In this document: positions 13,201 to 22,990 of the stretch, one piece after another
Position numbering within the stretch: position 1 is the first letter of the stretch
Layout: every line of letters starts with the position of its first letter
Assembly (NCBI GenBank): GCA_030549495.1
Contig: JAUIRK010000070.1
Span: 12,501-76,500 of the forward strand
Reading direction: 5' to 3'
Source: Nectonema munidae
Lineage: Eukaryota > Nematomorpha > Nectonematoida > Nectonematidae
Length of the DNA: 64,000 nt
Program-made: the position numbers and the translations under genes
The notes under the pieces: generated by a model
Database searches by the model: none
Told to the model about the DNA's origin: nothing
The model's input: only the letters and a program-made list of their open reading frames with translations

Positions 13201-16200
13201 AAATGAAGAGATTGCGCTTCTTCTTCTTCCAGATATCTCTCAAGCTTTTGACAAAGTGAAGCTTTCCATTTTTAATGAGTAAACTCTCAAAATGAGAGTT
13301 CAATAAGAAATCTCTTTCGTTTACTGCTACATTTTTTAACCGATTCATAAACAGCGCTTTTTAGTAATAATGTTTTTTTCGAATGATATTTCAATTAAAT
13401 CTAGTGTAAATTCTTGTTTTCATCTTGTTTAGTATTTGTTTATGTGATTTCCTTTCTCACCAAATATATAGTATCCACTTTCCACTTTGTCAAATATTAA
13501 AACAAATGATGTTACTAAGCCTGAAATTTTTACTTCAAATTTGAATAAGATTTATAACTGGTGAAGTGAAAATGTCTTAAGGATCAATGAAGATGAAGTT
13601 TCTATACGAAGCTAGTCTTGTTCAAGTAAATAATTGCCATTTACTTTATTTGACTTTTGATAACAAACTTACTTCTTCTTAGTACACCCAACAACGGCTT
13701 TCTTCGTCAGACAAATTACCTTTTTTTACAACTAAAATAAAACGTTTACCTCAAAATTCCTTATTTCCACCTTTTCTTTATACAGTGTTATAAATCTAAG
13801 AACTAGAGAATAAAATTTTAGTACAAAAGCAAGCTTTGAAATGTTCCTTTAAGCCTTTAAAGGGTATTCACCCAACCGCACCAATATTTAGAAATAATAA
13901 TTTACTGAACCTTGAACAAGAAATTTGCATGTTTTCTATATAAAAATTTGAATGACAATCTTGTCAATCTTTTTATTAAATGTTTGAAGTGCAACCACAT
14001 GATCAAATACCTGTTTCTTGCCATGATTCTACTTTTTCTATACAAACATATTTTACAAAGATCGCGTATTCTTATTTGTCAAGTTGAGCCTATCTAATCT
14101 TGCTGTTGAGCGTCTTCAAAAAATTTCTTTATTTTTTCCCACAACCCACCTTCATCTACTTGCAACAAAACTTGATTCGCATGCAGACATCTGTCTCCAT
14201 AACTTTTAAATATTCTTCGATATGATTTCTTCTGGTTTTTGAATCCGCACAATACCAATTCTATCAAACTCTCCAAATATTTATTTTGCTTTAAATGCTA
14301 TTATAAACAGATGTACACTTTATTTGTTAAGTATTAGTTAAAAATATTTATTTAACTTGTTAGTTAGCTAATTTGGTCATATACACTTGGTGGCTAATCA
14401 AATATAGATTTCTATATTTGTAATTCAAATCATTCGTTATTTTTTATTTTTCCAAAATTTTTATTCTTCTTTAACAACACGTTTTCGACTTATTTCGTTT
14501 TTTATATAAAAAAAAATAAAATAAAGTCTTCTTCAGTTATGTTTTTGACATTTCCCAAAATTTCCTAATATAAAAAAATTGGGATAAGGTGAAATCAAAT
14601 TTATTATTCGATAAAAATGCAAGTTATCCAGAAATTTATTCAATTCATTTTCTCTCTATAGTTGATCAAAATTAGTACAACTTCTTGAACAATATGAATT
14701 GACAAAAATAAGTTTTTTTTGGTTAAAAATACACTATAAAAATGCAAAATTTGATTAATATTATTATTTCTCATTTTGGTATAGTCATTTAAAAGTAATA
14801 ATATACATTTAAGCTTTTTTTAACTGTTCATCAAATTTATTTTAGTGTCTGAAGGAGTTGAAAAGAATGTTGTTCAATTTTTGCCTGTTGGAAACAAAAT
14901 TCAAAAAGTTACAAAGAAAATTCGCGTTCCCAAAAAAAATCTAAAAATGCCGATTTGGGTTGCCATGCTCTTAATGACTATATACTTAGCTTTGGGCGCT
15001 GGTAAGCTAAGCGTTTTAAAGTGCATAATGCTTAATAATATTCATTAAACTAAAAATAGGACTATTTATGCTTTATGAGGAATGGACGTTTCTGGAGTCT
15101 TTTTACTTCAGCTTTATCACACTCTCTACCATTGGCTTTGGAGATATTATGCCGAAAAAAACGGATTACATCCTCTTCAATGTATTTTACATCATTTTAG
15201 GTAAAGGGCCTTTTATTTGCATGTAATCTTTTAAATCCACAAAATCACCTTTACAGTTATATATATACTTTCCAAAAATTTGGATTTTCATTTCGCATAA
15301 AATGAAATGAGAAAGAGTAAATTCTCACAACAAAATTAGAGCTAGTTATTAAAGGCAATTATTTGTTAAGTATTAGTTAAAAATATTTATTTAACTTGTT
15401 AGTTAGCTAATTTGGTCATATACACTTAGTGGCTAGTCAAATATGAATTAACAGATTTTTTTTCGAAAATTTTGAAATTACTTTGACCACCTTCTAGGTT
15501 ATTTTTATAACTTTTTTTATTTTTTTATTTTTCCTTATTCATGTTCCTTTCTTGTTAGAATAAAATCTCCATGAGTTTAAGTTTATAAGCTGGCAATTTT
15601 ATTGGGGTAATAATTCGGACCAATCTATAAAGGTTATCGGTACAACTAAAGGATAAAATCCTTTCCATGAGATCGCAAGGGATGAATGTAATTGATAGAG
15701 AAAAATTAAATTGGGAGGCCATGGACTTTGTAGCAATCAAATCAAATTGAGATGAAGGTAAGAAAAAATTGAAAGACATAAGAACAAATTATATAGCCAA
15801 GAAACTTTAATGTTAATTTTATTTTTACTTTTCATCGTTATTCACTCAAGATATTGAGTTAGTTAGTGAGATAGTTGAATACGCTTTTTTTATATCAAAC
15901 TTTTTTTTTTACTTTTATTCTTTACATTTTTAATGCGAACTCCATTAGAACTGTAAAAAAGATTTACTATTTTAAGTTACTTTCAGAGAAAAAGCAAAAA
16001 TCGTCCGTAGATCACGACAAACTGTTATATCGCACTGGGAATACTTACTTACTCAAGATTATTTTCAAAACGTTTTATCTTGAAGGTCAGTAGCAAAGGC
16101 CAGGAAGCCACTAAGAGATTCCATCGAGGAGAGAGGAATATAAAGTGAAATAAAATGAAAAAATCAAAATGAGAGGAACACAAAGAAGATAGTTGATTTA

Positions 16201-18428
16201 AAGGAGTTGCAAAAACTTAAATTATTGATTCTGGAATTTCACTACCCAAAATTGTTTCATCTCTATCTCTCTCTCTATTTTATTATTGACTGTTAAACTT
16301 TTGTGAATAAAATGCGTACTTACAGAAAAACTTATAAATGTTGGCAAATATAAAACATCGAAAGAAAATTTAACTATAACTAAAGTGACTTGTAGAAAAA
16401 ACTGATAACTTTTGTTAGACATGCGTGTTTTCGAATCGGTCAGCATAATAATTCACTATAAATAGTCAGCGTACATTTCAAATGTCATTTCTAGACTTTT
16501 CTTTTCTTTTCCTTCAGATGCATGCAAAAAGTTCCTTTGAAAAAAGAGAAGAAATCCTTAAATTTATGGGTAGAGAAAGGCTAAAACTAGTATTAGCGAT
16601 AAAGTAATTCATGAATTCTAGAAAAGTTTGCTATTGATGTTGAACTTTCAACTATTCATAATTACATTCAAAAAGATTTTAAAATGTCCAGTTACGCTTC
16701 ATCATGACTTAAAAAGAGTAAATTCACCTGAAACAATTGGAAAAAGAACGCAATATTTTCAATATTACAGAAATAAGGCGCCACAAAAGGCTGAAAAGTT
16801 CTTCTTTATTGATGAATCACATTTCAATCTTCATCTCTCAAGAAGTTGTGCATGAAAAGTAGGTCATAGATCCATAGATCTACATATTTCATAAATAGTG
16901 ATTTAACTAAGTACAAAATATTTTTTTTCTTCGAAATATTGATTTTTTCCATTTTTTATAAACAAAATGCTTTATACACATTTTTTTAATTTTAGTAAAA
17001 AATTTGAAATTCCAGAACTTTCCATTTCTTTTATATCCCCATCATCATTAGTGTATTATATAGATTAGTGGTCTAGCAAGGCAACGGGAGGTAACAAAAT
17101 ATCAAGAAAAAGATATGAAACATACATATACGTGATTTTGCCAGAATACCATATATTTTTTTTACAAAATCAATGTAATTTATATACGTTACTTCCTTTT
17201 TAATGAAATTTCATAGAACTTAAGTCAGCAATGTCAAAGTTATATGTTTTTAAACTTAGACGCGTAAATAATTATTTGCTTTTTTTCTTTTAACAAAATT
17301 TGATAAGAACAAAGTACAAATTTATCCATAGTTTTGTTATCGCTGTATTTGGGAGAATCATTTATGTGTAATAAGTGAGATATTCCAAGATTTACACACT
17401 ACGATAATATTGCATAATTCTAAAATGCCTGTGACCTCCTCAGTTTATTGAATAACTTTCTACCAATAAAATAAGTTATGCTGTTTGAATGACGGCAAAG
17501 TTAAAAATCCCGCGTTCGATAGCTTATAATGATCGGATCAGTTTTAATTGATTTGTTTCAGAACACACTGATGTGTTTATTTTCGTAAGACCACAAGCTT
17601 CAAAATTTATATAATAAAGAATTAATTTTTAAACAATTCATAACAAAAAATGATTTAAACTTTTGTTTGGTCATATAGTTCGTTAATCAGCTAATCAGTT
17701 AGTTAATCAAATAATTAATTTCGAACTTTGAAATTTCATTATATTCTCAAACTTCAAGCATACACATTTATAGTACAACTGGTATGCTAAAAATCTGCAT
17801 TATTCTAAATATTCACCAACGTATATGTAAAATTCACGCGCACAAAATATTTTCATGGTTGATGTCATCCAAGCAACTTCATCTATTTCTTTGGTAGAGA
17901 GTTATTCAAAATAATCAGTGAGGATTGAGGCCATGCACGGATTCCAACACATTCCCACGTTTCAAGGGTAAAGCTTATTAATCCACCGAATTACTTTTGG
18001 TCGATGATCGAATGTAAAATCAAATAAAATGTCAATTAGAACACTTAATTGAGTTGCCTAAGGATACGCAAGTTAAAAAAATGAAACTTTCATCTTCAAC
18101 TTCAAAGCACGATATACTTTGTTAATGGTATACCTTCTTCCTATTAGGACTGGCAACTGTGACCATGTGCTTGGAATTAGTGATCCACACTTACATTGAC
18201 AAGTTGAAGTTGTTGACCACGAAGTTCAACTTCATCCAGCAATGGATACAAGAGAATCGAGAAAAAGACATGCTCTTCAAGTACTTATTAGCCAATCAGG
18301 ATCTCTTAAAGAAGATTCGTGCTTCCATCATGTCCAATGGCAACAACGAAAGTGTTGCTTTCGATCTGGATGAACCAATGCCCTTCATTGATGACTTTGG
18401 CTCCACGCTAACTTTCAATCTGCAGTAG
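4280..18428 (+). CDS. two-pore-domain (K2P/TWK) potassium channel, spliced gene
   Basis: A K2P leak potassium channel is a plasma-membrane protein that sets resting potential. Its subunits normally have M1-P1-M2-M3-P2-M4 and form dimers. Certain exons are 4440-4618, 12812-12955, 14846-15001, 15060-15200 and 18148-18428. Every certain join is phase 1 and reads through cleanly. The product has P1 with filter TVGYG formed across an exon join, then M2, M3, P2 with filter TIGFG, M4, and a tail of about 75 residues with an acidic stretch ending TLTFNLQ. The region before P1 (ELEKKTQLKIRELMKLIL) looks like the extracellular cap helix. M1 is missing from view. Either its exon lies before this window or was missed, or the gene starts at the mini-exon 4280-4287 and lacks M1. 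Without M1 the visible coding length is about 300 residues. The subfamily is not assigned. Confidence 0.9.
4440..4618 (+). CDS. K2P exon: cap helix and first half of pore loop P1
   Basis: The T-rich acceptor tttcttgctttggatttag precedes the exon and donor AG|GTATAC closes it. It encodes the charged cap region and NWVMSRAIFFSATVISTVG, the P1 helix and start of the filter. It enters in phase 2 and leaves in phase 1, and the split Gly codon is completed by the exon at 12812. Confidence 0.88.
4619..7074. other. intron sequence, nothing coding recognised
   Basis: This is the first part of the 8.2-kb intron between the P1 halves. 5,590-5,750 holds loose repeats of TTAGTTAG/TTTATTAG type. Open frames at 5156-5425 (-), 5367-5558 (+) and 6343-6555 (+) have no motif and A+T-driven composition. 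I see no transposon ends. Confidence 0.5.
7075..9174 (+). pseudogene. decayed transposase-like gene of an unnamed RNase-H-like family
   Basis: A chain of + strand frames reads like one protein of about 600 residues. It starts MDTIRKNILWLIGSMNDS at 7075. It continues with SLIVDEVLSIWIKASVPT, a basic stretch, LFDIIVTHANYSSIIKICED (7425), then the core GVESCVAGLSFDSTASNTG followed by LLFLTCRHHIFEECL (8160-8310). It ends with GACHRARWMAKVIYCLKMFL and HLWY.VSEHLSPLYFF (8570-8890). From memory, similar proteins occur as repeated 'uncharacterized' genes in aphids, Hydra and other invertebrates. FDSTASNTG followed by CRHH resembles the second catalytic Asp and the C..H of hAT-like enzymes, but that link is inference. 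At least four frame breaks or stops are present. No inverted ends or target duplication were found. Confidence 0.65.
9228..9354. mobile_element. piggyBac-like MITE, copy 1 (TTAA target)
   Basis: The 119-bp body CCCATTAAGT...ACTTAATGGG has 10-bp perfect inverted ends and is flanked by TTAA on both sides. It contains the perfect palindrome ATGTTCCCATTTGGGAACAT and three CGTCTG motifs. A copy in the opposite orientation at 34497 is about 90% alike, and a more distant copy lies at 26304. The TTAA target and CCC start are those of piggyBac-type elements. It carries no gene. Confidence 0.85.
9355..11370. other. intron sequence with few recognisable parts
   Basis: A+T-rich intron DNA. 10,541-10,700 and 10,860-11,110 are slightly richer in G+C and include the inverted repeat GAAGGTGA...TCACCTTC near 10,863, but no gene or complete element was identified. 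11,166-11,220 is a long A-rich run. Confidence 0.4.
10341..10400 (+). repeat. tRNA-like sequence, probable SINE head
   Basis: TAGCTCAGATAATAA resembles a polymerase III A box, and AGTTCAATTCCCG about 20 bases later resembles a B box. The spacing and flanks do not fold into a normal tRNA, so a tRNA-derived SINE remnant is more likely than a working tRNA gene. Confidence 0.35.
11378..11428. repeat. short perfect-ended hairpin
   Basis: CTTGGCAAAG is matched by CTTTGCCAAG 31 bases later. Inside these an inner stem AAGGC/GCCTT closes a 10-base loop. Total length is 51 bp. It may be a MITE remnant or a transcribed hairpin. It is shorter than a usual microRNA precursor. Confidence 0.4.
11715..11990 (+). 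repeat. dispersed repeat, copy A
   Basis: This stretch, from ATAAAGAGAGAAATG to TTTTGAAATTTTGGTTT, is repeated in the same orientation at 35130-35450. Shared blocks include CACTACATTGGAGCTTAG and the stretch around TTATCATCG. The copies differ by an insertion of about 45 bases near the 3' part of the second copy. There is no open frame or clear terminal repeat. It is probably a nonautonomous transposon of unknown class. Confidence 0.7.
12259..12741. mobile_element. nonautonomous hAT element (483 bp) with 8-bp duplication
   Basis: It begins TAGGGTTTGC and ends GAAACCCTA, flanked by the exact 8-bp duplication GCATGCAC (12251-12258 and 12742-12749). Subterminal inverted blocks AACCGGGAA...TCCCGGTTC recur at both ends. 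It contains no transposase. It lies only 70 bases upstream of the K2P exon at 12812, so it is close to that exon's branch point and acceptor. Confidence 0.88.
12447..12541. mobile_element. 95-bp hairpin MITE nested in the hAT element
   Basis: The two arms contain GGAGAAAAGTG.GCAAACGACAAAAG in opposite orientation. The element is bordered by the direct repeat CATTAAAATG (12437-12446 and 12542-12551). A 9-10 bp duplication with long inverted arms suggests a Mutator-like origin. The class is inferred and rests on duplication size alone. Confidence 0.6.
12812..12955 (+). CDS. K2P exon: end of filter 1 and M2
   Basis: The exon follows the acceptor aaaaaattttag. It completes the split Gly codon and encodes YGNITPGTAYGRIF, then M2 (CIIYAIFGIPLLLITVTDVG) and the start of the cytosolic loop. 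Donor AAC|GTAAGA is near consensus. Phase 1 in and phase 1 out. Confidence 0.93.
13180..14100 (+). pseudogene. LINE reverse-transcriptase relic (CR1/Jockey type)
   Basis: In scattered + strand frames, ALLLLPDISQAFDKVKLSIF (near 13,210-13,275) matches RT motif A with catalytic Asp context. A stretch near 13,470-13,590 (NLNKIYNW..ENVLRINEDE) matches the segment after the YADD motif. HPTAPIFRNNNLLNLEQEI (near 13,870-13,920) matches the C-terminal tail of such elements. There are many stops and frame changes. It lies inside the intron between the M2 and M3 exons of the K2P gene. Confidence 0.65.
14094..14276 (-). CDS. unrecognised 60-residue open frame
   Basis: The frame encodes a charged peptide, less A+T-driven than chance frames nearby: LIELVLCGFKNQKKSYRRIF, then a segment around DRCLHANQVLLQVDEGG and an acidic, glutamine-rich end (FFEDAQQQD). 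The frame stays open upstream for a further 10 residues. I do not recognise it. It overlaps the end of the LINE relic on the other strand, so it may be antisense to that, or the 3' end of an unrelated retrocopy. Confidence 0.15.
   Translation of the reverse strand: MESLIELVLCGFKNQKKSYRRIFKSYGDRCLHANQVLLQVDEGGLWEKIKKFFEDAQQQD
14321..14405 (+). repeat. 85-bp direct repeat, copy 1
   Basis: This is nearly identical (two visible differences) to 15360-15444, in the same orientation. It starts TATTTGTTAAGTATTAG and ends with CAAATAT. The two copies lie in introns on either side of the M3 and P2 exons of the K2P gene. Confidence 0.85.
14846..15001 (+). CDS. K2P exon: cytosolic loop and M3
   Basis: Acceptor atttattttag|TG. 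It encodes SEGVEKNVVQFLPVGN, a basic loop (KVTKKIRVPKKNLK) and M3 (MPIWVAMLLMTIYLALGAG). Donor CTG|GTAAGC. Phase 1 in and out. Confidence 0.92.
15060..15200 (+). CDS. K2P exon: second pore loop and start of M4
   Basis: The exon follows a 58-base intron. It encodes LFMLYEEWTFLESFYFSF, then ITLSTIGFGDIMPKKTDY with filter TIGFG, then NVFYIILG at the start of M4. Donor AG|GTAAAG. Phase 1 in and out. Confidence 0.94.
   Translation, partial: DYLCFMRNGRFWSLFTSALSHSLPLALEILCRKKRITSSSMYFTSF
15360..15444 (+). repeat. 85-bp direct repeat, copy 2
   Basis: Second copy of the sequence at 14321-14405, placed 160 bases after the P2 exon. See the copy 1 entry for details. Confidence 0.85.
15555..16500. other. 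intron sequence, nothing recognised
   Basis: A minus-strand open frame at 15555-15779 (74 residues) has mixed composition but no motif. 16,250-16,275 is a CT-rich microsatellite. Confidence 0.4.
16560..16900 (+). pseudogene. Tc1/IS630-type transposase fragment
   Basis: The frame from 16628 reads QYYRNKAPQKAEKFFFIDES, then HFNLHLSRSCA and a stop, with KVGHR beyond it. FIDESHFNLH matches the second block of DDE_3 transposases, in which the Asp is catalytic. Only about 80 residues remain, with no N-terminal HTH or inverted ends seen. It lies in the last K2P intron. Confidence 0.6.
16960..18147. other. intron sequence, nothing firm recognised
   Basis: A+T-rich. A weak B-box-like CGCGTTCGATAGC at 17,510 could be a SINE trace but has no partner A box. 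Confidence 0.4.
18148..18428 (+). CDS. K2P last coding exon: M4 and cytosolic tail
   Basis: Acceptor ttcctattag|GA completes the Gly codon. The exon encodes LATVTMCLELVIHTYIDKLK (end of M4 and linker), a helical stretch (FIQQWIQENREKDMLFKYLL) and an acidic tail AFDLDEPMPFIDDFGS, ending at TAG 18426-18428. The codon use is the most G+C-rich of the gene. Confidence 0.92.
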
Positions 18429-18825
18429 TTCCCCAAATGAACCAGTTCTCCCCTCAATCCTGACGATTTCTCTCTCAGTGTGTGAGTGTGTGTGTGTGTG
18501 CTAGAAAGTCTTGCTGTGAATAATTTTATCGTTTAACCAATCACACTGGCCCTTCTTTTGAATTTTTACATTTGCGTTTGATTCATCTGTAAGTAAAAGC
18601 TAAATTATTTGGAAGGAAGTGTTTGCATAATGATTTTTATAAGGCGCTATTCCTTACTTTTCATGCAATTGTAGATGTATAAATACGCATACACGAACCA
18701 TGTTCACTCATTCGCTTGTTCTAAATTCATGGCGTCTCAAAGCAAGAAAATCATCATTTAATTCCTTTTATTTTCCAACACACTCAAAAAATTCAAATAA
18801 ATTTCTCTACTTTTATTCCCCATTT
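18429..18825 (+). other. probable 3' untranslated region of the K2P gene
   Basis: The sequence after the stop contains a TGTG microsatellite (18,478-18,500) and an AATAAA at 18796-18801 followed by a T-rich stretch, a reasonable polyadenylation site. AATAAA is common in this DNA, so the exact end is uncertain. Confidence 0.4.
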
Positions 18826-18829
18826 TTGT

Positions 18830-20290
18830 AAAGCAGTGGAAGAAGAAGAACATTTAGAAGATCCACGGAAGAAACATCAAATGAAATATTTTATATCATA
18901 ACAAACCTTTTAGTTATATATAGGATAACCTATACCCTTTTAGTTATATATACAATTATATATAGCAAACCTTGGCATAGAATATAGAATCTAACTATTG
19001 TGATCAATCTTCTACACTTTATCCATACCAAATTGGAACTTTTTTTAAAAAAAAAACAATCTAAAGATTTGCAATTCTATTTATAATAAGAATATTCATA
19101 GCACTAACTTTTTACGAATGATTTTTGAATGAAGCATCGCATCAAAATAATAGTTTATCCAAAAAAGGCCTTCAAGTTTGAAGCAACGATCTTGGATTCC
19201 AGATATTTTTCCTTCTTTTAAGCTTGAAAAAGTTCCATCGCATTTTCATCTATTTCTTTTCTCTTGATTTGCTGTAATTTACAACATAGTATATAATAGT
19301 ATATGTATTTAAGGCATGCCAATGTTCAACTGAGACCTATTCTAAGACAAACTTGCAATTACTACCAATCATAATAAAACTTTAATTTAAATCCTTTATT
19401 TGGCTTAGTTTTTTGATAAATAGCACTTTTTGTTAGAACTCGAAAAGAAAAATTAATAAAATAATTTATTTAAAATGTTCAACTATTTTGAAAATTTAAT
19501 TTTACATATATTTTTAAGCTGTATATTTTTTTTCAACTGACCCAGATGACCAAGATGTATTAAATTTTGGGATGCTTTAATCAAAGAAGTAAGTAAAAAG
19601 TTTTTTTTGTAAAAAAATCGATATAAATTAATGAAGTTTTGAAGTTTTTTTCACTTATTGAGTTTTTATATTTGATTTAATATCATTTATCAGTATTTAA
19701 TTTTATTCAATAATATATATGAGATATTTTCCATTGTTTTCTCATAGTCGTTAGGTTTGATAATCTAGAGCCTTTTTAGTATTTTTGCTTCGATTTTTTT
19801 AAATTTTTCAAGCATCTGCGCGCGTTTCTTCCGTTTTACGCAATTTTTCAGAAACATTTGAAGAGTTATTGACATCAGATTCGATTGATAAGGCAACAGA
19901 ATGGTTCGATCTTTTTTTAATGGAGATCCAAGGTAGTTTTTGATATTTTTGAGAGAAAAAAAAGAAATTTATTAAAATGAAAATAAACAGAAAACAAAAG
20001 AAGACTAATTAATTAAGCACGCGCAGACTTACACGTAGACATCTTTACATATATATTAATGAATATACCATATGGTGTAAAATAAAACGAGTGAAGCAAC
20101 AGAAAACAATTGAAATCATAAAGGAAATAAATGAAATCATAAAGTTTGTGTAGTTCCAAAGGTTTATGAAAACCGCAAGCAGGACCTTCGCAAAAAATAA
20201 ATATTAATTGTATTTAACTTGAGTATTTACAAAAAAAAACTATTTTTCTTACACATACGTGGCCGTTTATAGTTGTCTGCGAAAAGAAGC
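18830..20290. other. intergenic, mostly unrecognised, with a possible LINE scrap
   Basis: At 19,838-19,945 the + strand reads NFSETFEELLTSDSIDKATE followed by WFDLFLMEIQ, which resembles the linker between endonuclease and RT in LINEs. It stands alone, so the call is weak. 18,905-18,965 has two copies of TTTTAGTTATATATA. Confidence 0.25.
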
Positions 20291-20398
20291 TAGGACGAAG
20301 TTTTGAATTTTTTTGTCGAGCAACAGCTTTCACCAATTAAACTTTTGTGACATTCATAAAAATCGACAACTTTGTATCTTATGGATCATTTGGTTTAT

Positions 20399-22000
20399 TC
20401 AATGAGAGTAGACAGCGAAAAGAATAAGAGACTTATACGTAATGCGGTTCAGAAAAAGTCCATGCGTCTCATTAAATGAAGAAATAGTCCAAATTTTTTG
20501 GGAGAATAGATCTTTGAGATTAAGAAGATCATATTCCACAAACAAGTTGTTAGTATGAGAATATTTACTTGTACAGGCAACATTTCTTATCGCTTTTTTG
20601 AACAAAACTTGAAGAGAATGCAATTTTGCATGCCCAAAATTTATCTAACTGTAAGAAATCTGAGGCAAGAAAAGAGTTTTTAATAAAAGAAATTTGACAT
20701 AAAAGGGAAAATACTTTCTATAATATTTTTACATGCCTGTGATTTTACTGAGTTTTATTGAAAGATTAGTAATGTGGCTATGGAAATTCAATTTACTATC
20801 AATACGTAAACCAAGGAGATCAAATTCCGTCACAACATCTAAGGTTTTCTTTTTGAAACAAAGATATAACAGGTTGAGAACTTGAGGAAATAATCATGGC
20901 TTTCGTTTTCAATTTATGTCAAGTTATTGTAAGCTAACCATCGTTTAACTTGAAAAAAATTCTCTGAAAAGGAGAGATTCTTATATCAAGGGTCCGGGAA
21001 AAGAAGAGTTATGTCATCCGCGAGACTAAGTAGTCAAAAAACTTAGAAGTTCTGATCAAATCGTTCATATAAAACTATGAAAAATATTGGCCTCAGAATA
21101 GAGCCTTGAGGCACACCTTTAAAAAGAGAAAGAATTTGTGAGTCATTGCCTTAAACTGAACTAATTGTTTTTTGTTTTTCAAATATGAATCGAAAAAGTT
21201 CAGAGCTTTGCTATCAAAACCATATTTATGGAGTTTCAATAGCAAAAGTTAATGCGAGATGCTATCAAACGCTTTTGATATCTCTAAGAAAACTACGCCA
21301 ACGTCCCTCCTTTGTTCCAGGTGCGAAATAACTTTGTCTGGAAAATAGGTGTGGAGAAGCTCAGTTGAAAAAGCTTTCCTGAAAGCAAACTGGTTGTTGG
21401 ACATCAAATTATTGTTTTCAAAAAAAGATACGACTTAAGAATAGTCTTTGAGATCATAGGAATGATTGATATTGATCTAATATTAGTAATTACAGCGTTG
21501 CTTGCCTTTTTGGAAACTGGAACTACTATACTCAATTTCAGCACATTTTAAAATATCGAATGTTCTAAACATCTATTGAAACAAAAAGACAGAATGAACG
21601 AGAAGCTGGCTTTTATTGATACCGTAGGCATCGCAGTTTTTACTTTGACTAATTTCTTCAATTGCTTTTTCAACTTGAATTGGTTCACAAAAATTAAGTT
21701 GGAATTGAGCATTACTTTCAATATTCAAGATATCATAGAACGAATCTGTATTTTCAGAAGTATCACAGCTGTGAAGAATTAATTTAGTTTATTAGAAATC
21801 GTATATTTGTCAGTAAAAGTTTGATCATTTATAACAATGAAGTTACACGATTTTTTGCCATATGAAAGTTTGTAATGCTCTTTTTTCAAAGAAACTTCTT
21901 GTTTTATAAAGCCTCATTCGTCATCCAACTTTTTGTTTTTGTCTAAACTTTTCACCGGAATTAACATAGGTTTGCTTATTTGAAGATCTTATTATTTCGG
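20399..22000 (-). pseudogene. LINE reverse transcriptase and C-terminal tail, broken
   Basis: Minus-strand motifs in order are VVFLEISKAFDSISH (motif A, near 21,290), KGVPQGSILRPIFF (motif B, near 21,110), and LADDITLLFPD (the A/YADD catalytic motif, near 21,020). The tail is LQVLFKKAIRNVACTSKYSH followed by NNLFVEYDLLNLKDLF (20,623 on). Stops and shifts interrupt it at several points. Confidence 0.82.
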
Positions 22001-22099
22001 AAAGGGAACTGTTTATAGATTCTAAAAGACACTCTGGTTCATTGCAATTCCTATTCATAAAGACGATTCCAATCAAAGGCAAAAAATATTCCAAGATAG

Positions 22100-22990
22100 A
22101 GCTTTTCATTAAAAAGAAAACGAGTTTTTTCATGGTTGGATGAATGTACCCTTTCTAGGCTGAGTGAAAAAAATAGGCAAATGGTCAGAGATGCAAGTAT
22201 TGAAAACACCAGTTTTATATTCTTTTAAATAATGCGGAACAAAAAAATTATCAATACATGTCCCAGAACTTGGACGAGTGTGCGATGAAATACAAATTTT
22301 AAAACCATTAGAGTTGTTCACAAAGTTGACAATAAGATGTTTTTCTTAAAGATGTCTAAATTGAAGTCACCAAGAAGAATATTAGTGTTCGATGCTTTTC
22401 AATTAAACAAAAGGTCGTCATTATACGAAAGTTTGAAGATGAATTATGTGGAGCCCGGTAGAAATTATTTATGGTCAAAAATTGTTGGTTTCTGAAAAAC
22501 AATTCGATTGCAAAATGTTCAAAACTTTCTGGAAAAGAAAATTTTTTGACAATTTTATAATCTAGTTTTTTCTTGAGAAAGAATGCAAGTCCGCTGTGCA
22601 ATGATAGCCCAGTGAGGTAATCCAGAAAAATGTAATCATCAATGTGATAAGAACAAAAATTTTTGAAACAACATTCTTGTAAGCAAAGAACATTGATTTA
22701 GAGATTGTACTTTTCATACAGTCCATTGAGAAAGATCTGAAATAAATCGAACTTATTATTCAAAGATTATACGTTCAGGCTAAGTATGGTAAAGTTATTA
22801 AAATCTAGGATATCATTAATGCTTCTAACAGAACAAGAGGTTGAATCGAGTATTTCAGACTGATGCATAGCTCTTTGCGAGTAAAAAGGAGTAGAGTTTA
22901 AGTTATCATAAAAAAAATAAAATTCAGGATTAGACGAAAAACTTAAATCAAGATTCATGCAATTTAACTCTATTAATTTCTTTTTTAACA
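22100..22990 (-). pseudogene. LINE AP-type endonuclease domain, broken
   Basis: Recognisable pieces on the minus strand are ILSLNVQSLRNKFD (22,790-22,740), HSGLAFFLKKKLDYKIVKKF (22,601 on), TINNFYRAPHNSSSN, and the C-terminal SSHTRPSSGTCIDNFF followed by CISDHLPIFF, which holds the catalytic D-H pair (SDH). These are the expected endonuclease blocks in order. Several stops lie between them. Confidence 0.75.
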
